A stretch of 64,000 bases of DNA. Source: Carbonactinospora thermoautotrophica. Its GTDB lineage: Bacteria > Actinomycetota > Actinomycetes > Streptomycetales > Carbonactinosporaceae. Position 1 is the first letter of the stretch. Each line of letters opens with the position of its first letter. Shown piece by piece: positions 34,550-43,556 of this stretch. The stretch lies in contig NZ_JYIJ01000010.1 of assembly GCF_001543895.1 (NCBI RefSeq), positions 1 to 64,000 on the forward strand, given 5' to 3'. A model generated the notes under the pieces. It did no database searches and was not told the origin of the DNA. It was given only the letters and a program-made list of their open reading frames with translations. Made by a program: the position numbers and the translations under genes.

Positions 34550-35250
34550 CTGTTTCCTCGGTAGGGCCGGAACGACGTTGGCAGGTGCGGGAGAAAACCA
34601 GGGGACCCCGCGGTGGCGGCAGGCCTGTCCCAGGCAGGTGCGGCGCCGGGAAGCGCGGGGTGGGGAGACGCACCGGCCACGTCACCGGGTAGTGGGGCCG
34701 TTGACCGCGCGACGTGGGGCCCGGCGCCCTCCACGAGACGTGGTCGGTCGCTGCCTGATGCCGTGCTCACTCCAGGTACGGGCCGGTCGAGTCCGCACCG
34801 TGGCGCGAGCCAGGCGCGTCGTACGTGGCGCGGACCCTGTCGCGCCCATGGCCACCGCCCCGCCGCGCGACGAGGTCGACGGCAGGCGTCGGCGGCCGGG
34901 TCCGGACGGTCGACAGGTCCCCGAAAGACGCACATGATCATTCTTCGGGCGTTGGCTGATGACCCCCGCGAAGAACCGAGTCGGCTGGCGGGACCGGAAT
35001 GAACCGTGATTCCACGCACACGCACGGTATCAGCCCCGAGGCGCGGCGATCACCTTGTCCAGGAAAGGAAATCCCGCAAAAGCGGCAGATCGCACCGAAC
35101 TTTATTCGGTCTCGCCAGTACCGCGTCATCCGCCTCGTCCACCCTTGCCCGGACGCCGGGAGGGTCGCGGGCCGAGCACGCCGGGCAGTTGCCTACCTGA
35201 GCCGTGAGTGACGTGATCGACACGCCGAAGATCTGATTTCATGTGCTGCC
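34550..35250. other. Large intergenic region between cvnA and the GAF/PAS gene
   Basis: About 700 bp between divergent genes with no open frame of convincing coding quality on either strand. It must contain the promoters of the conservon and of the GAF/PAS gene, but I cannot assign hexamers with confidence. Confidence 0.45.
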
Positions 35251-36315
35251 ATGGACGCATTGACAGGTACTCAGAGCGGGTCTTATGGCGCCCCTTATGA
35301 GTCGCAGCGAACCCGGCGGCTGCGTAGCCTCGGCCTCAACGACCCCAGCCCGGACGAGGCCTTCGACCGTTTCGCCCACCTGGCGGTCAGCATCACCAAC
35401 GCTCCGATCGCCTTGGTGAACTTCGTCAACGACGAGCGCCAGATGTTCCGCGGCGTCTACGTCCCGCCGCCGGACACCGTTGAGGACCCCGACGGCCACG
35501 GGTGGACGGATCGTGGCATCGTGTTCGACCTTCCCGCCCGGGAGATGCCGCTCAGCCACGGTTTCTGCCCTCACGTGGTGGCGCAGCGGGCGCCGCTCGC
35601 CCTGGACGACGTCCTCGCCTACCCCAGGTTCGCGGGCAACCCCGTCGTGAACGAGCTCGGCGTGCGCGCCTACCTCGGCGTCCCGCTCGTGGACGACGAC
35701 GGCACGGTGATCGGGACCGTGTGCGCCCTCGACCGTGAGCCCCGCGCGTGGGGTCGGCAGCGTCTGCACGCCATGCAGCGCCTGGCCGAGGCGCTGCTCT
35801 CGGAGATTCGGTTGCGCGACAACCTGCTGACCCAGCAGCAGGAGACGCTCGTCGCGTTCGACCGGTTGCCGTTCCCCGTCATGCTCACCGACGGCCTCGA
35901 ACACTGGGTGCGCTACGTGAACCTCGAGCACGTGGCCGCATTCGGCGAGCCCGCAGCGCACCTCCCCGGACCGCAGGCTCTCCCCCACCTGTCCATGGTC
36001 GGGCTCTTCAACGTGATGGCGGACGTCTACCGCACCGGCCGCCCGGCGCTCCTCAGCCAGGTGAGGATCGTCCCGGGCAACCACGGTGGCCGTCAGATCG
36101 ACCAGTACTTCTCCTTCTGCTGCACGCCCGTCCGCCTGCCGCACACCGGCCAGGTCAGCGGAGTGCTCACGGTCGGGCTCGACCTCACCACGCAGAACCG
36201 AACCGAAGAGGAACTGAGCACGCTGGCGAGCACGCTCGCGGAGCGGCTGCAGTGGTCCGGCCGCGGCGGAACCGCCGAGGCGATGCCCCTGCTGCCGGGA
36301 GGATTCCCGAGCTGA
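35251..36315 (+). CDS. GAF and PAS domain signalling protein
   Basis: 354 residues from ATG 35251. GAF domain (~35-190): FDRFAHLAVSITNAPIALVNFVNDERQ, SHGFCPHVV and YLGVPLVDDDGTVIGTVCALD. PAS-like domain (~205-320): FDRLPFPVMLTDGLEHWVRYVN to SGVLTVGLDLTTQNRTEEEL. No kinase, phosphatase or HTH output follows, so it is a stand-alone sensor or a partner. The conserved Cys in SHGFC is common in this GAF subgroup. It is divergent from the conservon. No membrane segment. Ligand unknown. Confidence 0.85.
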   Translation: MDALTGTQSGSYGAPYESQRTRRLRSLGLNDPSPDEAFDRFAHLAVSITNAPIALVNFVNDERQMFRGVYVPPPDTVEDPDGHGWTDRGIVFDLPAREMPLSHGFCPHVVAQRAPLALDDVLAYPRFAGNPVVNELGVRAYLGVPLVDDDGTVIGTVCALDREPRAWGRQRLHAMQRLAEALLSEIRLRDNLLTQQQETLVAFDRLPFPVMLTDGLEHWVRYVNLEHVAAFGEPAAHLPGPQALPHLSMVGLFNVMADVYRTGRPALLSQVRIVPGNHGGRQIDQYFSFCCTPVRLPHTGQVSGVLTVGLDLTTQNRTEEELSTLASTLAERLQWSGRGGTAEAMPLLPGGFPS

Positions 36316-36408
36316 CCCGCCGTGCTCCCGCCGTCAAACCTGTTACCCACCCCAGCATCGACCCTTCCGACTCCTCGGTCCCGGCCGCGTCCCGCGGTCC
36401 GGGACCGT

Positions 36409-36450
36409 GTTTGTCGGGCCTCGTTTGTCGGGCCTCGTTTGTCGGGCCTC
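36409..36450. repeat. Three tandem 14-bp repeats
   Basis: GTTTGTCGGGCCTC occurs three times without gaps (36409-36422, 36423-36436, 36437-36450) in the gap after the GAF/PAS gene. No coding function is seen. It may be a binding array or a slippage product. Confidence 0.85.
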
Positions 36451-36583
36451 GGCGGACGCGCGGTAGCGCGCGGACACCGGGCAAGCCGAGCCGCCGCGCG
36501 GTCAGCCCGGAAAAAAACGGGACTATTGATCTGATACCGATTACAGTGTGAGGTGGAGCGCCGTTCGGCATGACCTGATCGTC

Positions 36584-36988
36584 ATGGCGGCGCTCGACCG
36601 TTGGAACGGGTCGATGCTGATGCCGCGCAGCCTGCTTCTCCGAGCCCCTGCCTTGCTCGCGGTACTGGGGCTTTTCGGGCTGCTCACGTCGGGCTTCGAG
36701 CCCGTGGAACGCGGCACGCCCGCGACCGAGGTGAGCCGAGGCCCGGCGGTCACCGCTTCGCCGCAGGGCATGGCGGTGTCCCGGCACGACCCGGGCGAGC
36801 ACGTGACGCCGCCGAGACAGTCCTCGTTCCCGGCCCGTCCACACGCGCCGGTGTCGCTCCCCAGCCAGCCGGCCGTCGCCGGGATCCAGGCGCACGGGTT
36901 CCCGATCGTCTCGCCCGGGCCCGTCGCGCTACTCGGCTCTGACATCGCCGTCTGGCGCCGGGACCGCGCTCCGCCAGCCACGCGGTAG
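36584..36988 (+). CDS. Putative secreted or anchored small protein
   Basis: 134 residues if ATG 36584 is used; the frame is open from 36548. An Arg-containing start (MLMPRSLLLR) is followed by a hydrophobic stretch APALLAVLGLFGLLTSG (~20-36), like a signal peptide or anchor. A Pro/Ser/Arg-rich disordered tail follows. No family is recognised. It lies between the GAF/PAS gene and the DksA-like gene on the same strand. Confidence is moderate because composition alone could give such a frame in GC-rich DNA. Confidence 0.45.
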   Translation: MAALDRWNGSMLMPRSLLLRAPALLAVLGLFGLLTSGFEPVERGTPATEVSRGPAVTASPQGMAVSRHDPGEHVTPPRQSSFPARPHAPVSLPSQPAVAGIQAHGFPIVSPGPVALLGSDIAVWRRDRAPPATR

Positions 36989-37076
36989 TTCCTCGCTTCT
37001 ACCGCGACCAGCCAGCGGACCTGGCTGGTCGTTCGCTATTCCTTCCTTCTTCTCCTTCACGTGATCCGGAGGAACC

Positions 37077-37478
37077 GTGGCCATGGACAGCGAAAAGACC
37101 GCGCCCGGCAGCAAGACCACTGGCAAGGCCGCCAACAGCCGCAACGCGGGCCTCTCGCGCGAGCAGTTGACCATGTTCCGGGAGCTGCTGGAAGAGCAGC
37201 GCCGTTTCCGCCTGGGGCAGTTGCGGCAGTTCGACGCCGACTCGTCGCAGCAGAGCGGCGAGGCGGGGCCCAGCGGCCAGCGGGAGGTCGACCTGGAACT
37301 GGCCGCGTCCGCGCGTACCGTCCTCGCCGAGGTGGAGGCCGCGCTCGAGAGGATCGAACAGGGTACGTACGGGCTGTGCGAGTCGTGCGGTGAGCCCATC
37401 GCGCCGGAGCGGCTGGAGATCGTCCCCCAGGCGCGGTACTGCGTGACCTGCCAGCGCGCGCGGGAGACGCGGTGGTGA
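37077..37478 (+). CDS. DksA/TraR C4-type zinc finger protein
   Basis: 133 residues from GTG 37077 (GGAGGAACC just upstream); ATG 37083 is an alternative. Basic N-terminus, central coiled coil (LTMFRELLEEQRRFRLGQLRQF) and a C-terminal zinc finger GLCESCGEPIAPERLEIVPQARYCVTCQ with four Cys. This is the DksA/TraR fold. Many actinobacterial members regulate transcription through RNA polymerase, but the acidic DxxDA tip of true DksA is not obvious here. It overlaps the next gene by 7 bases. Confidence 0.9.
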   Translation: MAMDSEKTAPGSKTTGKAANSRNAGLSREQLTMFRELLEEQRRFRLGQLRQFDADSSQQSGEAGPSGQREVDLELAASARTVLAEVEAALERIEQGTYGLCESCGEPIAPERLEIVPQARYCVTCQRARETRW

Positions 37479-38284
37479 TTTCCGATATGCCGCGCGATCC
37501 CGGCGACGACGGACCACAGCTCCGCTGGTCGCTGCGCCCGGCGATCGCGATCGACCTGGGTAGCGCGCGCACCCGTGCCTGGATGCCGGGGCGGGGGATG
37601 TTCGTCGACGTCCCGACCCGGGTTCCCGACCTGGCCGACTCGCCCGCCCCGGTACGGCGCGGACGCATCGTCGACACCGACGGCTGCGTACGCATGCTGC
37701 GCGCCCTGCTCCACCGGTGTGCGCCGCCGTGGCGGCCCCGGCCCGTCTTGGTCTTGTGCCGCCCGGTCCTGGACGAGGCCGCCGACCGGGCGAGGGCGCA
37801 CCTGGTCCTCAAGGAGGCTCTCGCCCCCCGCGTCGCGCTGTTCATCGACAGCGTCAAGGCCGCGGCGATCGGCGCCGGAGCCGACCTGGCCGATTCCCGC
37901 CCGCTGCTCGTGGTCGACCTGGGCGCCGAACTCACCGAGGTGGCGGTCCTGGCCGAAGGCGCGGTCGTGGCCGCGCGGCGGGCCGAGATGGGGGTGCGGG
38001 ACCTCGGCGACGCCGTGACCACGGCCACGATCGCGCGAACGACCGGGACACTGGTGGGGGAGATGCTGCGCGAGGCCAGCGGCCCGGAGGTCGTCGACGC
38101 CTTGGGCCGCGGCGCGCTGCTGGTCGGAGCCGGCGCTCTCCTCCCGGAGTTCGTCCAGGACCTCGCCGCGGCCCTCGACACCCCGGTACGCGCGGCGCCC
38201 GCACCGCGCACGGCGGCCCTGCGCGGGGCGGCTGTCGCCGTCATGGCCGCCCGCCGGCACCCCATGGTCGCCGCCACCGGGTAG
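37472..38284 (+). CDS. MreB/actin-like ATPase domain protein
   Basis: 270 residues from GTG 37472, overlapping the previous gene; ATG 37487 is an alternative. The actin/Hsp70-type phosphate-1 strand AIAIDLGSARTRAW and phosphate-2 strand LLVVDLGAELTEVAVL, with LLVGAGALLPEF for the adenosine motif, indicate an MreB/FtsA-like ATPase. At 270 residues it is shorter than MreB (~340); the central part is compact. It may be a divergent, non-filamentous member. Coupling to a DksA-like gene is unusual. Confidence 0.8.
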   Translation: MVISDMPRDPGDDGPQLRWSLRPAIAIDLGSARTRAWMPGRGMFVDVPTRVPDLADSPAPVRRGRIVDTDGCVRMLRALLHRCAPPWRPRPVLVLCRPVLDEAADRARAHLVLKEALAPRVALFIDSVKAAAIGAGADLADSRPLLVVDLGAELTEVAVLAEGAVVAARRAEMGVRDLGDAVTTATIARTTGTLVGEMLREASGPEVVDALGRGALLVGAGALLPEFVQDLAAALDTPVRAAPAPRTAALRGAAVAVMAARRHPMVAATG

Positions 38285-38426
38285 TCGTCCGGCCGACGCC
38301 GGCACGCATCCGGCGCCTACCCGGCGGGCCTGGCCGCGTCGCGCCCGTGGCCGGGCCCGCCAGGGCGCGCGTTCGCCCGCGCGTCTTGAAAATGGCGTCC
38401 CGGGCCTGTGACGCCGCCGGTCCTGT

Positions 38427-38458
38427 CCAGGCTGGGGACGCCTACGTCCCCAGCCTGG
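38427..38458. terminator. 14-bp-arm hairpin after the MreB-like gene
   Basis: Arms CCAGGCTGGGGACG (38427-38440) and CGTCCCCAGCCTGG (38445-38458) around a CCTA loop. It lies 143 bp past the MreB-like gene and 100 bp before the next gene. A perfect stem of this strength suggests termination, though no T-run follows. Confidence 0.5.
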
Positions 38459-38557
38459 AGCACGACGCCGCGCCTGTCCTTGACGTCCCCCTCCCGGCCC
38501 GGACGATTCCCGGGCGAATCGGGCGAGGGGTGCGGATGACCAGATAGGTTTTGGCGT

Positions 38558-39220
38558 ATGCGCGTTGTCATAGCTGGCGGCCACGGACAGGTCGCCCTGC
38601 GGCTGGAGCGGTTGCTCGCCGTCCGGGGGGACGAGGTGGCCGGACTCATCCGTAACCCGGACCACGCCGGCGACCTGCGCGCCGCCGGGGCAGAGCCGGT
38701 GGTGTGCGACCTGGAGGCGGCGAGCGTCGAGGAGGTCGCCGGGCACGTCAGCGGGGCGGACGCCGTCGTGTTCGCGGCGGGCGCCGGTCCCGGCAGCGGC
38801 GCCGCGCGGAAGGAGACGGTGGACCGGGCGGCGGCTGTGCTGCTGGCCGACGCCGCGGAACGCGCCGGGGTGCGCCGCTACCTGATGGTGTCGAGCATGG
38901 GGGCCGACGCCCCGCCACCGGAGGGCACCGACGAGGTGTTCGCCGCCTACCTGCGGGCCAAGGCGGCCGCGGATGCCGACCTGCGCCGGCGGGACCTGGA
39001 CTGGACCATCCTGCGCCCCGGCTGGCTCACCAACGACCCGGGCACGGGCCGGGTACGTCTCGCCCCCAAGGTCGAACCCGGAGCGGTCCCGCGGGACGAC
39101 GTGGCCGCGACGCTCATGGCCCTGCTCGACACGCCGGCCAGCGCCGGCCTGGTCCTGGAACTGGTCGCCGGCGATACTCCCATCGCGGAGGCCGTCGCGG
39201 CCGTGACCGCCGCCCGCTGA
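38558..39220 (+). CDS. NAD(P)-binding protein of the atypical SDR family (YwnB/YhfK-like)
   Basis: 220 residues from ATG 38558. Rossmann start MRVVIAGGHGQVALRLERLL with the GGHGQVA glycine motif, then VVCDLEAASVEEV, ADAVVFAAGAG, YLMVSSMGAD and DWTILRPGWLTNDPG. These are features of atypical short-chain dehydrogenases lacking the YxxxK catalytic pair. It is cytosolic and probably binds NADP. Substrate unknown. Monocistronic. Confidence 0.88.
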   Translation: MRVVIAGGHGQVALRLERLLAVRGDEVAGLIRNPDHAGDLRAAGAEPVVCDLEAASVEEVAGHVSGADAVVFAAGAGPGSGAARKETVDRAAAVLLADAAERAGVRRYLMVSSMGADAPPPEGTDEVFAAYLRAKAAADADLRRRDLDWTILRPGWLTNDPGTGRVRLAPKVEPGAVPRDDVAATLMALLDTPASAGLVLELVAGDTPIAEAVAAVTAAR

Positions 39221-39371
39221 GCGGCGGCCGAGCCCGCGGCGGCCACGACCCGCGGCCGCGCGCCACCGCGAGCTCGACGGTGAACCCTCCCCGCGCCGGT
39301 GACCAGGAGCCCGGCCCTCGTCCGGGTCGAACAGGTCGAGCGCCTGGGCGGCGGGGGCAAGGCGGCCGGCG

Positions 39372-40652
39372 TCACCTTTCCAGGATGGCGGTGACGCCCT
39401 GGCCGCCGGCCGCGCAGATGGAGATCAGCCCGCGGCCCGAGCCCTTCTCGTGCAGCAGCTTCGCCAGGGTGGCGACGATGCGGGCGCCGGTGGCGGCGAA
39501 GGGGTGCCCGGTGGCCAGGGACGAGCCGTTGACGTTGAGCTTCGCCCGGTCGATCGAGCCCAGCGGCTCGTCCAACCCCAGGCGCTCGGCGCAGAAGGTC
39601 GGGTCCTCCCACGCCTTGAGCGTGGCGAGCACCTGCGCGGCGAACGCCTCGTGGATCTCGTAGAAGTCGAAGTCCCGCAGGGTGAGCCCGGCCCGGCGCA
39701 GCAGCCGCGGCACCGCGTACACCGGCGCCATGAGCAACCCCTCGCCCCCGTGCACGAAGTCCACCGCCGCGGTCTCGCAGTCGGAGAAGTACGCGAGCAC
39801 CGGCAGGCCGCGTTCCCGCGCCCACTCCTCGGACGCCAGCAGCACCGTCGAGGCCCCGTCGGACAGCGGGGTGGAGTTGCCCGCCGTCATGGTCGCGTGC
39901 GGGCCTTCGCCGAACACCGGCTTGAGCTTGGCGAGTTTCTCCACCGAGGTGTCCGGGCGCAGGTTCTGGTCGCGGGTCAGCCCGAGGTAGGGGGTCATCA
40001 GGTCCTCGAAGAACCCCCGCTCGTACGCGGCGGCCAGCTTGCGGTGGCTGGCGACGGCGAGCTCGTCCTGCTCCTCGCGGGTGATGCCCCACGCCTGGGC
40101 GGTGATCGCCGCGTGCTCGCCCATGGACAGGCCGGTGCGCGGCTCGGCGTTGCGGGGGATCTCCGGGATCAGGTGGCGGGGACGCAGCCGGGTGAGCTGC
40201 TTCAGCCGCGCACCGAGGCCCCTGGCCCGGTTGGCCGCGAGCAGGATCTGCCGCAGCTCCTCGTTGATCCCGATGGGCGCGTCGCTGGTGGTGTCGACAC
40301 CGCCGGCGATGCCGCAGTCGATCTGGCCCAGCGCGATCTTGTTCGCGACCAGGATGACGGCCTCCAGTCCGGTGCCGCACGCCTGCTGGATGTCGTACGC
40401 GGGGGTGGTCGGGTCCAGCTTGCTGCCCAGCACGCACTCGCGCGCGAGGTTGAAGTCGCGGCTGTGCTTGAGCACCGCGCCCGCGACGAACTCGCCGACG
40501 CGCTCGCCCTGCAGGCCGAACCGCCGGACCAGGCCGTCCAGCGCGGCCGTGAGCATGTCCTGGTTGGAGGCGGTGGCATAGGGCCCGTTGGAGCGGGCGA
40601 AGGGGATGCGGTTGCCGCCGATGACGGCGACCCGGCGCACGCTGGGGGCCAT
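39372..40652 (-). CDS. Acetyl-CoA C-acetyltransferase (thiolase, FadI/FadA type)
   Basis: 426 residues from ATG 40652. Catalytic Cys in QQACGTGLEA (about residue 91), His in NGSSLATGHPFAATGAR and Cys in ICAAGGQG complete the thiolase active site. It cleaves 3-ketoacyl-CoA in beta-oxidation or condenses acyl-CoAs. It is divergent from the FabG4-type gene; the TetR-type boxes at 40683-40711 lie in the 71-bp spacer, so both are probably controlled by the TetR regulator at 42889-43542. Confidence 0.95.
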   Translation of the reverse strand: MAPSVRRVAVIGGNRIPFARSNGPYATASNQDMLTAALDGLVRRFGLQGERVGEFVAGAVLKHSRDFNLARECVLGSKLDPTTPAYDIQQACGTGLEAVILVANKIALGQIDCGIAGGVDTTSDAPIGINEELRQILLAANRARGLGARLKQLTRLRPRHLIPEIPRNAEPRTGLSMGEHAAITAQAWGITREEQDELAVASHRKLAAAYERGFFEDLMTPYLGLTRDQNLRPDTSVEKLAKLKPVFGEGPHATMTAGNSTPLSDGASTVLLASEEWARERGLPVLAYFSDCETAAVDFVHGGEGLLMAPVYAVPRLLRRAGLTLRDFDFYEIHEAFAAQVLATLKAWEDPTFCAERLGLDEPLGSIDRAKLNVNGSSLATGHPFAATGARIVATLAKLLHEKGSGRGLISICAAGGQGVTAILER

Positions 40653-40682
40653 GGGTCCTCCTGGGGAGTGGCGTCTCGAACT

Positions 40683-40711
40683 TACTCATGAGTATATTTA
40701 CTCGTGAGTAA
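40683..40711. promoter_or_regulatory. Two TetR-type operator boxes between thiolase and FabG4 genes
   Basis: Box 1 is TACTCATGAGTA (40683-40694), a perfect palindrome; box 2 is TTACTCGTGAGTAA (40698-40711). Their centres are 16 bp apart. The same element and spacing recur at 43557-43602 next to the tetR gene. Position between two divergent starts fits repression of both. Confidence 0.75.
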
Positions 40712-40723
40712 GGAGGTGCCACG

Positions 40724-42055
40724 GTGCGCGATCGGTACCAGGCGTTCGTCACGTCCGGCCCGGGACGCTTCATCGCGAAACGGCTGGGCCTGCCCATCCC
40801 GGTGCGGCTGGAGCGGCACCGGCCCGGCCAGCCGGTCGTCCCCGGGCCGGTGCTGCTCGGCGGTACCGGGCGGCTGCTCGACCCGGCCGGCAAGGTGCTG
40901 CACGCGGTCGACGCGGAGATCCGCACGGCGGCGGGTGGCGACGACCGCTTCGCCGCGCTCGTCTTCGACGCCAGCGGCATCCGCGGCAGCGCCGAGCTGC
41001 GCGCGCTGTACGACTTCTTCCACCCCGTCGTGCGGCGGCTGCGCGAGTGCGGCCGGCTGATCGTGCTCGGCGCCCCGCCCGAGGACTGCGCGGACCCGGG
41101 GCAGGCGACCGCGCAGCGCGCCCTGGAGGGGTTCGTCCGCTCCGTCGGCAAGGAGATCAGGGGCGGGCGCACCGCCCAGCTCCTGTACGTCGCCGAGGGA
41201 GCCGAGAACGGCATCGAGTCCACCCTGCGCTTCTTCCTGTCCGCGAAGTCCGCGTACGTCTCCGCCCAGGTGGTGCGGATCGGCGTCGCCGGCGTGGTCG
41301 CGCCGGACGACTGGGACCGCCCGCTCGCCGGCCGGGTCGCGCTGGTGACCGGCGCGGCGCGCGGCATCGGCGCGGCGATCGCCGAGGTCCTCGCCCGGGA
41401 CGGCGCGCACGTGGTCTGCCTGGACACCCCCGCCCAGGACGAGGCGCTGGCGGGCGTCGCCGCCCGCGTCGGCGGGTCGGCGCTCGGGCTCGACATCACC
41501 GCGCCGGCCGCCCCGCGGGCCCTCGCCGAGCACCTGACGTCCGAGCACGGCGGGGTGGACGTCGTGGTGCACAACGCGGGCGTGACCCGCGACAAGACGC
41601 TCGCCCGGATGAGCGGGCAGCAGTGGGACACCGTCCTCGACGTCAACCTGTCCAGCCAGGAGCGGATCAACGACGTCCTGCTCGGCGAGGGCGTGCTGCG
41701 CGCCAACGGCCGCGTCGTCTGCGTCTCGTCGGTGAGCGGCATCGCCGGCAACGTCGGGCAGACCAACTACGCCACGAGCAAGGCCGGCGTCATCGGCATG
41801 GTGCAGGCGCTCGCCCCGCGGCTGCGCGAGCGGCAGGCGACGATCAACGCGGTCGCGCCGGGGTTCATCGAGACGCGGATGACCGCGGCCATCCCGCCGC
41901 TGATCCGCGAGGCGGGCCGCCGGATGAACAGCATGGCGCAGGGCGGGCTGCCGGTGGATGTCGCCGAGACCGTCGCCTGGCTCGCCCACCCGGCGTCAGG
42001 CGGGGTGAACGGCAACGTCGTACGGGTCTGCGGGCAGAGCCTGCTGGGCGCCTGA
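40724..42055 (+). CDS. High-molecular-weight 3-oxoacyl-reductase (FabG4 type)
   Basis: 443 residues from GTG 40724 (AAGGAGG upstream). The N-terminal ~195 residues form a Rossmann-like domain without a complete cofactor motif. The C-terminal SDR domain has TGAARGIG (209-216), NAG at 284-286, Ser338, Tyr349 and Lys353. This two-domain length matches mycobacterial FabG4, which reduces 3-oxoacyl-CoA with NADH, rather than the ~245-residue FabG of fatty acid synthesis. It is followed at 13 bp by the hotdog dehydratase gene. Together with the thiolase this suggests a fatty acyl-CoA cycle. Confidence 0.92.
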   Translation: MRDRYQAFVTSGPGRFIAKRLGLPIPVRLERHRPGQPVVPGPVLLGGTGRLLDPAGKVLHAVDAEIRTAAGGDDRFAALVFDASGIRGSAELRALYDFFHPVVRRLRECGRLIVLGAPPEDCADPGQATAQRALEGFVRSVGKEIRGGRTAQLLYVAEGAENGIESTLRFFLSAKSAYVSAQVVRIGVAGVVAPDDWDRPLAGRVALVTGAARGIGAAIAEVLARDGAHVVCLDTPAQDEALAGVAARVGGSALGLDITAPAAPRALAEHLTSEHGGVDVVVHNAGVTRDKTLARMSGQQWDTVLDVNLSSQERINDVLLGEGVLRANGRVVCVSSVSGIAGNVGQTNYATSKAGVIGMVQALAPRLRERQATINAVAPGFIETRMTAAIPPLIREAGRRMNSMAQGGLPVDVAETVAWLAHPASGGVNGNVVRVCGQSLLGA

Positions 42056-42068
42056 CCGGGGGAAGGCG

Positions 42069-42983
42069 ATGACCGAACTCACGTCGATCGTCCTGAAGTC
42101 CGTGCCGAACCTGGCCGCCGCATACGCCACCGCGGTGCTGACCGCCCCAGCCCGGCGCGGCGGCGACCGTCTGCCCGACCTCGAGCTGGTGCTGCCCGAG
42201 CTGGCCGTGGACCGGGAGCATCTCGCGGCGTACCACCGGGTGTGCGGCTTCCGGCTGGCCGACGAGCTGCCGGTCACCTACCCGCACGTGCTCGCCTTCC
42301 CGCTGGCGATGCGGCTGATGACGGACCGGGCCTTCCCGTTCCCCCTGCCGGGCCTGGTGCACCTCCGCAACCGCATCACCTGGCTGCGGCCCCTGCACGC
42401 GGCCGAGCGGATCACGTTCCGGGTGCGTGCGGAGGAGCTCGCGCCGCACGAGCGCGGCACCCGGTTCGACGTGGTGGCCGAGGCGAGCGTGGCGGGGGAG
42501 ACCGTGTGGACCGGCCGCAGCACCTACCTGCGCCGGGGAGGCGGGCGCCCCGGCCGGCCGGAGCGAAGAGCGTCCCCGCCCGCGCCTACCGCGGTCTGGC
42601 GCGTCCCTGAGGACATCGGCCGGCGCTACGCGGCGGTGTCCGGCGACCGCAACCCGATCCACCTCCACCCGCTGGCGGCGCGGCTGTTCGGCTTCCGGCG
42701 CGCGATCGCGCACGGCATGTGGGTGAAGGCGCGCTGCCTGGCGGCCCTTGAGGGCCGGCTGCCGGAGGCGGGCACGGTGGACGTGCGGTTCAAGCTCCCG
42801 GTCCTGCTGCCCGCCACGGTGGCCTTCGCCGCTCGCCGGGCGGACGGCGGCTGGAGTTTCGAGGTGCGCGACGGCGGGCGGCCGCACCTCAGCGGGACGG
42901 TCCAGCCGGCGGGCGCCACACCTTGCCCCGCAGGACATTGCTCAGCCCCATCCAGGCGAGGTTCATCAGCCGGGCGCTGGTGA
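42069..42983 (+). CDS. MaoC-like hotdog dehydratase (enoyl-CoA hydratase 2 type)
   Basis: 304 residues from ATG 42069 (GGGGGAAGG upstream). A double-hotdog pattern is visible: an N-terminal half with VTYPHVLAFPLAMRLM and a C-terminal half with VSGDRNPIHLHPLAARLFGFRRAIAHGMW. The latter contains the (R)-hydratase motif: Asp, Asn and His (D-x-N-P-I-H) and the GMW helix. It would hydrate or dehydrate trans-2-enoyl-CoA, partnering FabG4. The last ~95 bases overlap the convergent tetR gene, and the final ~20 residues look like read-through rather than conserved sequence. Confidence 0.9.
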   Translation: MTELTSIVLKSVPNLAAAYATAVLTAPARRGGDRLPDLELVLPELAVDREHLAAYHRVCGFRLADELPVTYPHVLAFPLAMRLMTDRAFPFPLPGLVHLRNRITWLRPLHAAERITFRVRAEELAPHERGTRFDVVAEASVAGETVWTGRSTYLRRGGGRPGRPERRASPPAPTAVWRVPEDIGRRYAAVSGDRNPIHLHPLAARLFGFRRAIAHGMWVKARCLAALEGRLPEAGTVDVRFKLPVLLPATVAFAARRADGGWSFEVRDGGRPHLSGTVQPAGATPCPAGHCSAPSRRGSSAGRW

Positions 42984-43542
42984 CCTCGGGGGACTCTTCG
43001 GGGTGGTCCAGCAGCCACTCGGTCAGCGACTCGCCAGCGCCGACGAGCGCGTTCGCCAGCGCCAGCACCTCGTCCTCCTCGACCGCGGGTTTCCGCACGC
43101 CCTCGGCCGCCATGGCGCGCGCGATCAGGGCGGCGACCGTCTCCACGATCATCCGGCGCATCTTCGCGACCTCGCCGGAGAACGGCTCGCCCTGCCCGCG
43201 GGCCTGCCGGTACAGCACCGACCAGCCCTCCCGGTGCTGCGCCACGAAGCCGAAGAACGCGTTCACCCCGCGCCACAGCTGCTCCTGCGGGGCCAGTCCG
43301 TCCTCGGCCACGCTGGTGATCGCCTCCCGCAGCCGGCCGGCCTCCCGGCGGATGCAGGCGGTGAACAGGTCGGCCTTCGAGCCCAGGTACAGGTACACCA
43401 GCGGTTTGGAGATGCCGGCGCGCTCAGCGATCTCGTCCATCGACGCCGCGTGGTAGCCGCGACGCGAGAACACCTGCACCGCGGCGTCCAGCATCTGCTG
43501 CTCGCGAACTTCCCGCGGCAACCTCTTCGGTTTCGCGCTCAC
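42889..43542 (-). CDS. TetR family regulator of the acyl-CoA regulon
   Basis: 217 residues from ATG 43542. TetR HTH (~10-55): REVREQQMLDAAVQVFSRRGYHAASMDEIAERAGISKPLVYLYLGSKADLF pattern. The C-terminal ligand domain is helical. It diverges from the SCP2 gene across three operator boxes at 43557-43602. Identical boxes lie before the thiolase/FabG4 pair, so it is likely a local repressor released by an acyl-CoA. Its 3' end overlaps that of the convergent hotdog gene by 95 bp. Confidence 0.93.
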   Translation of the reverse strand: MSAKPKRLPREVREQQMLDAAVQVFSRRGYHAASMDEIAERAGISKPLVYLYLGSKADLFTACIRREAGRLREAITSVAEDGLAPQEQLWRGVNAFFGFVAQHREGWSVLYRQARGQGEPFSGEVAKMRRMIVETVAALIARAMAAEGVRKPAVEEDEVLALANALVGAGESLTEWLLDHPEESPEVTSARLMNLAWMGLSNVLRGKVWRPPAGPSR

Positions 43543-43556
43543 GCTTGCCAGTCTAC

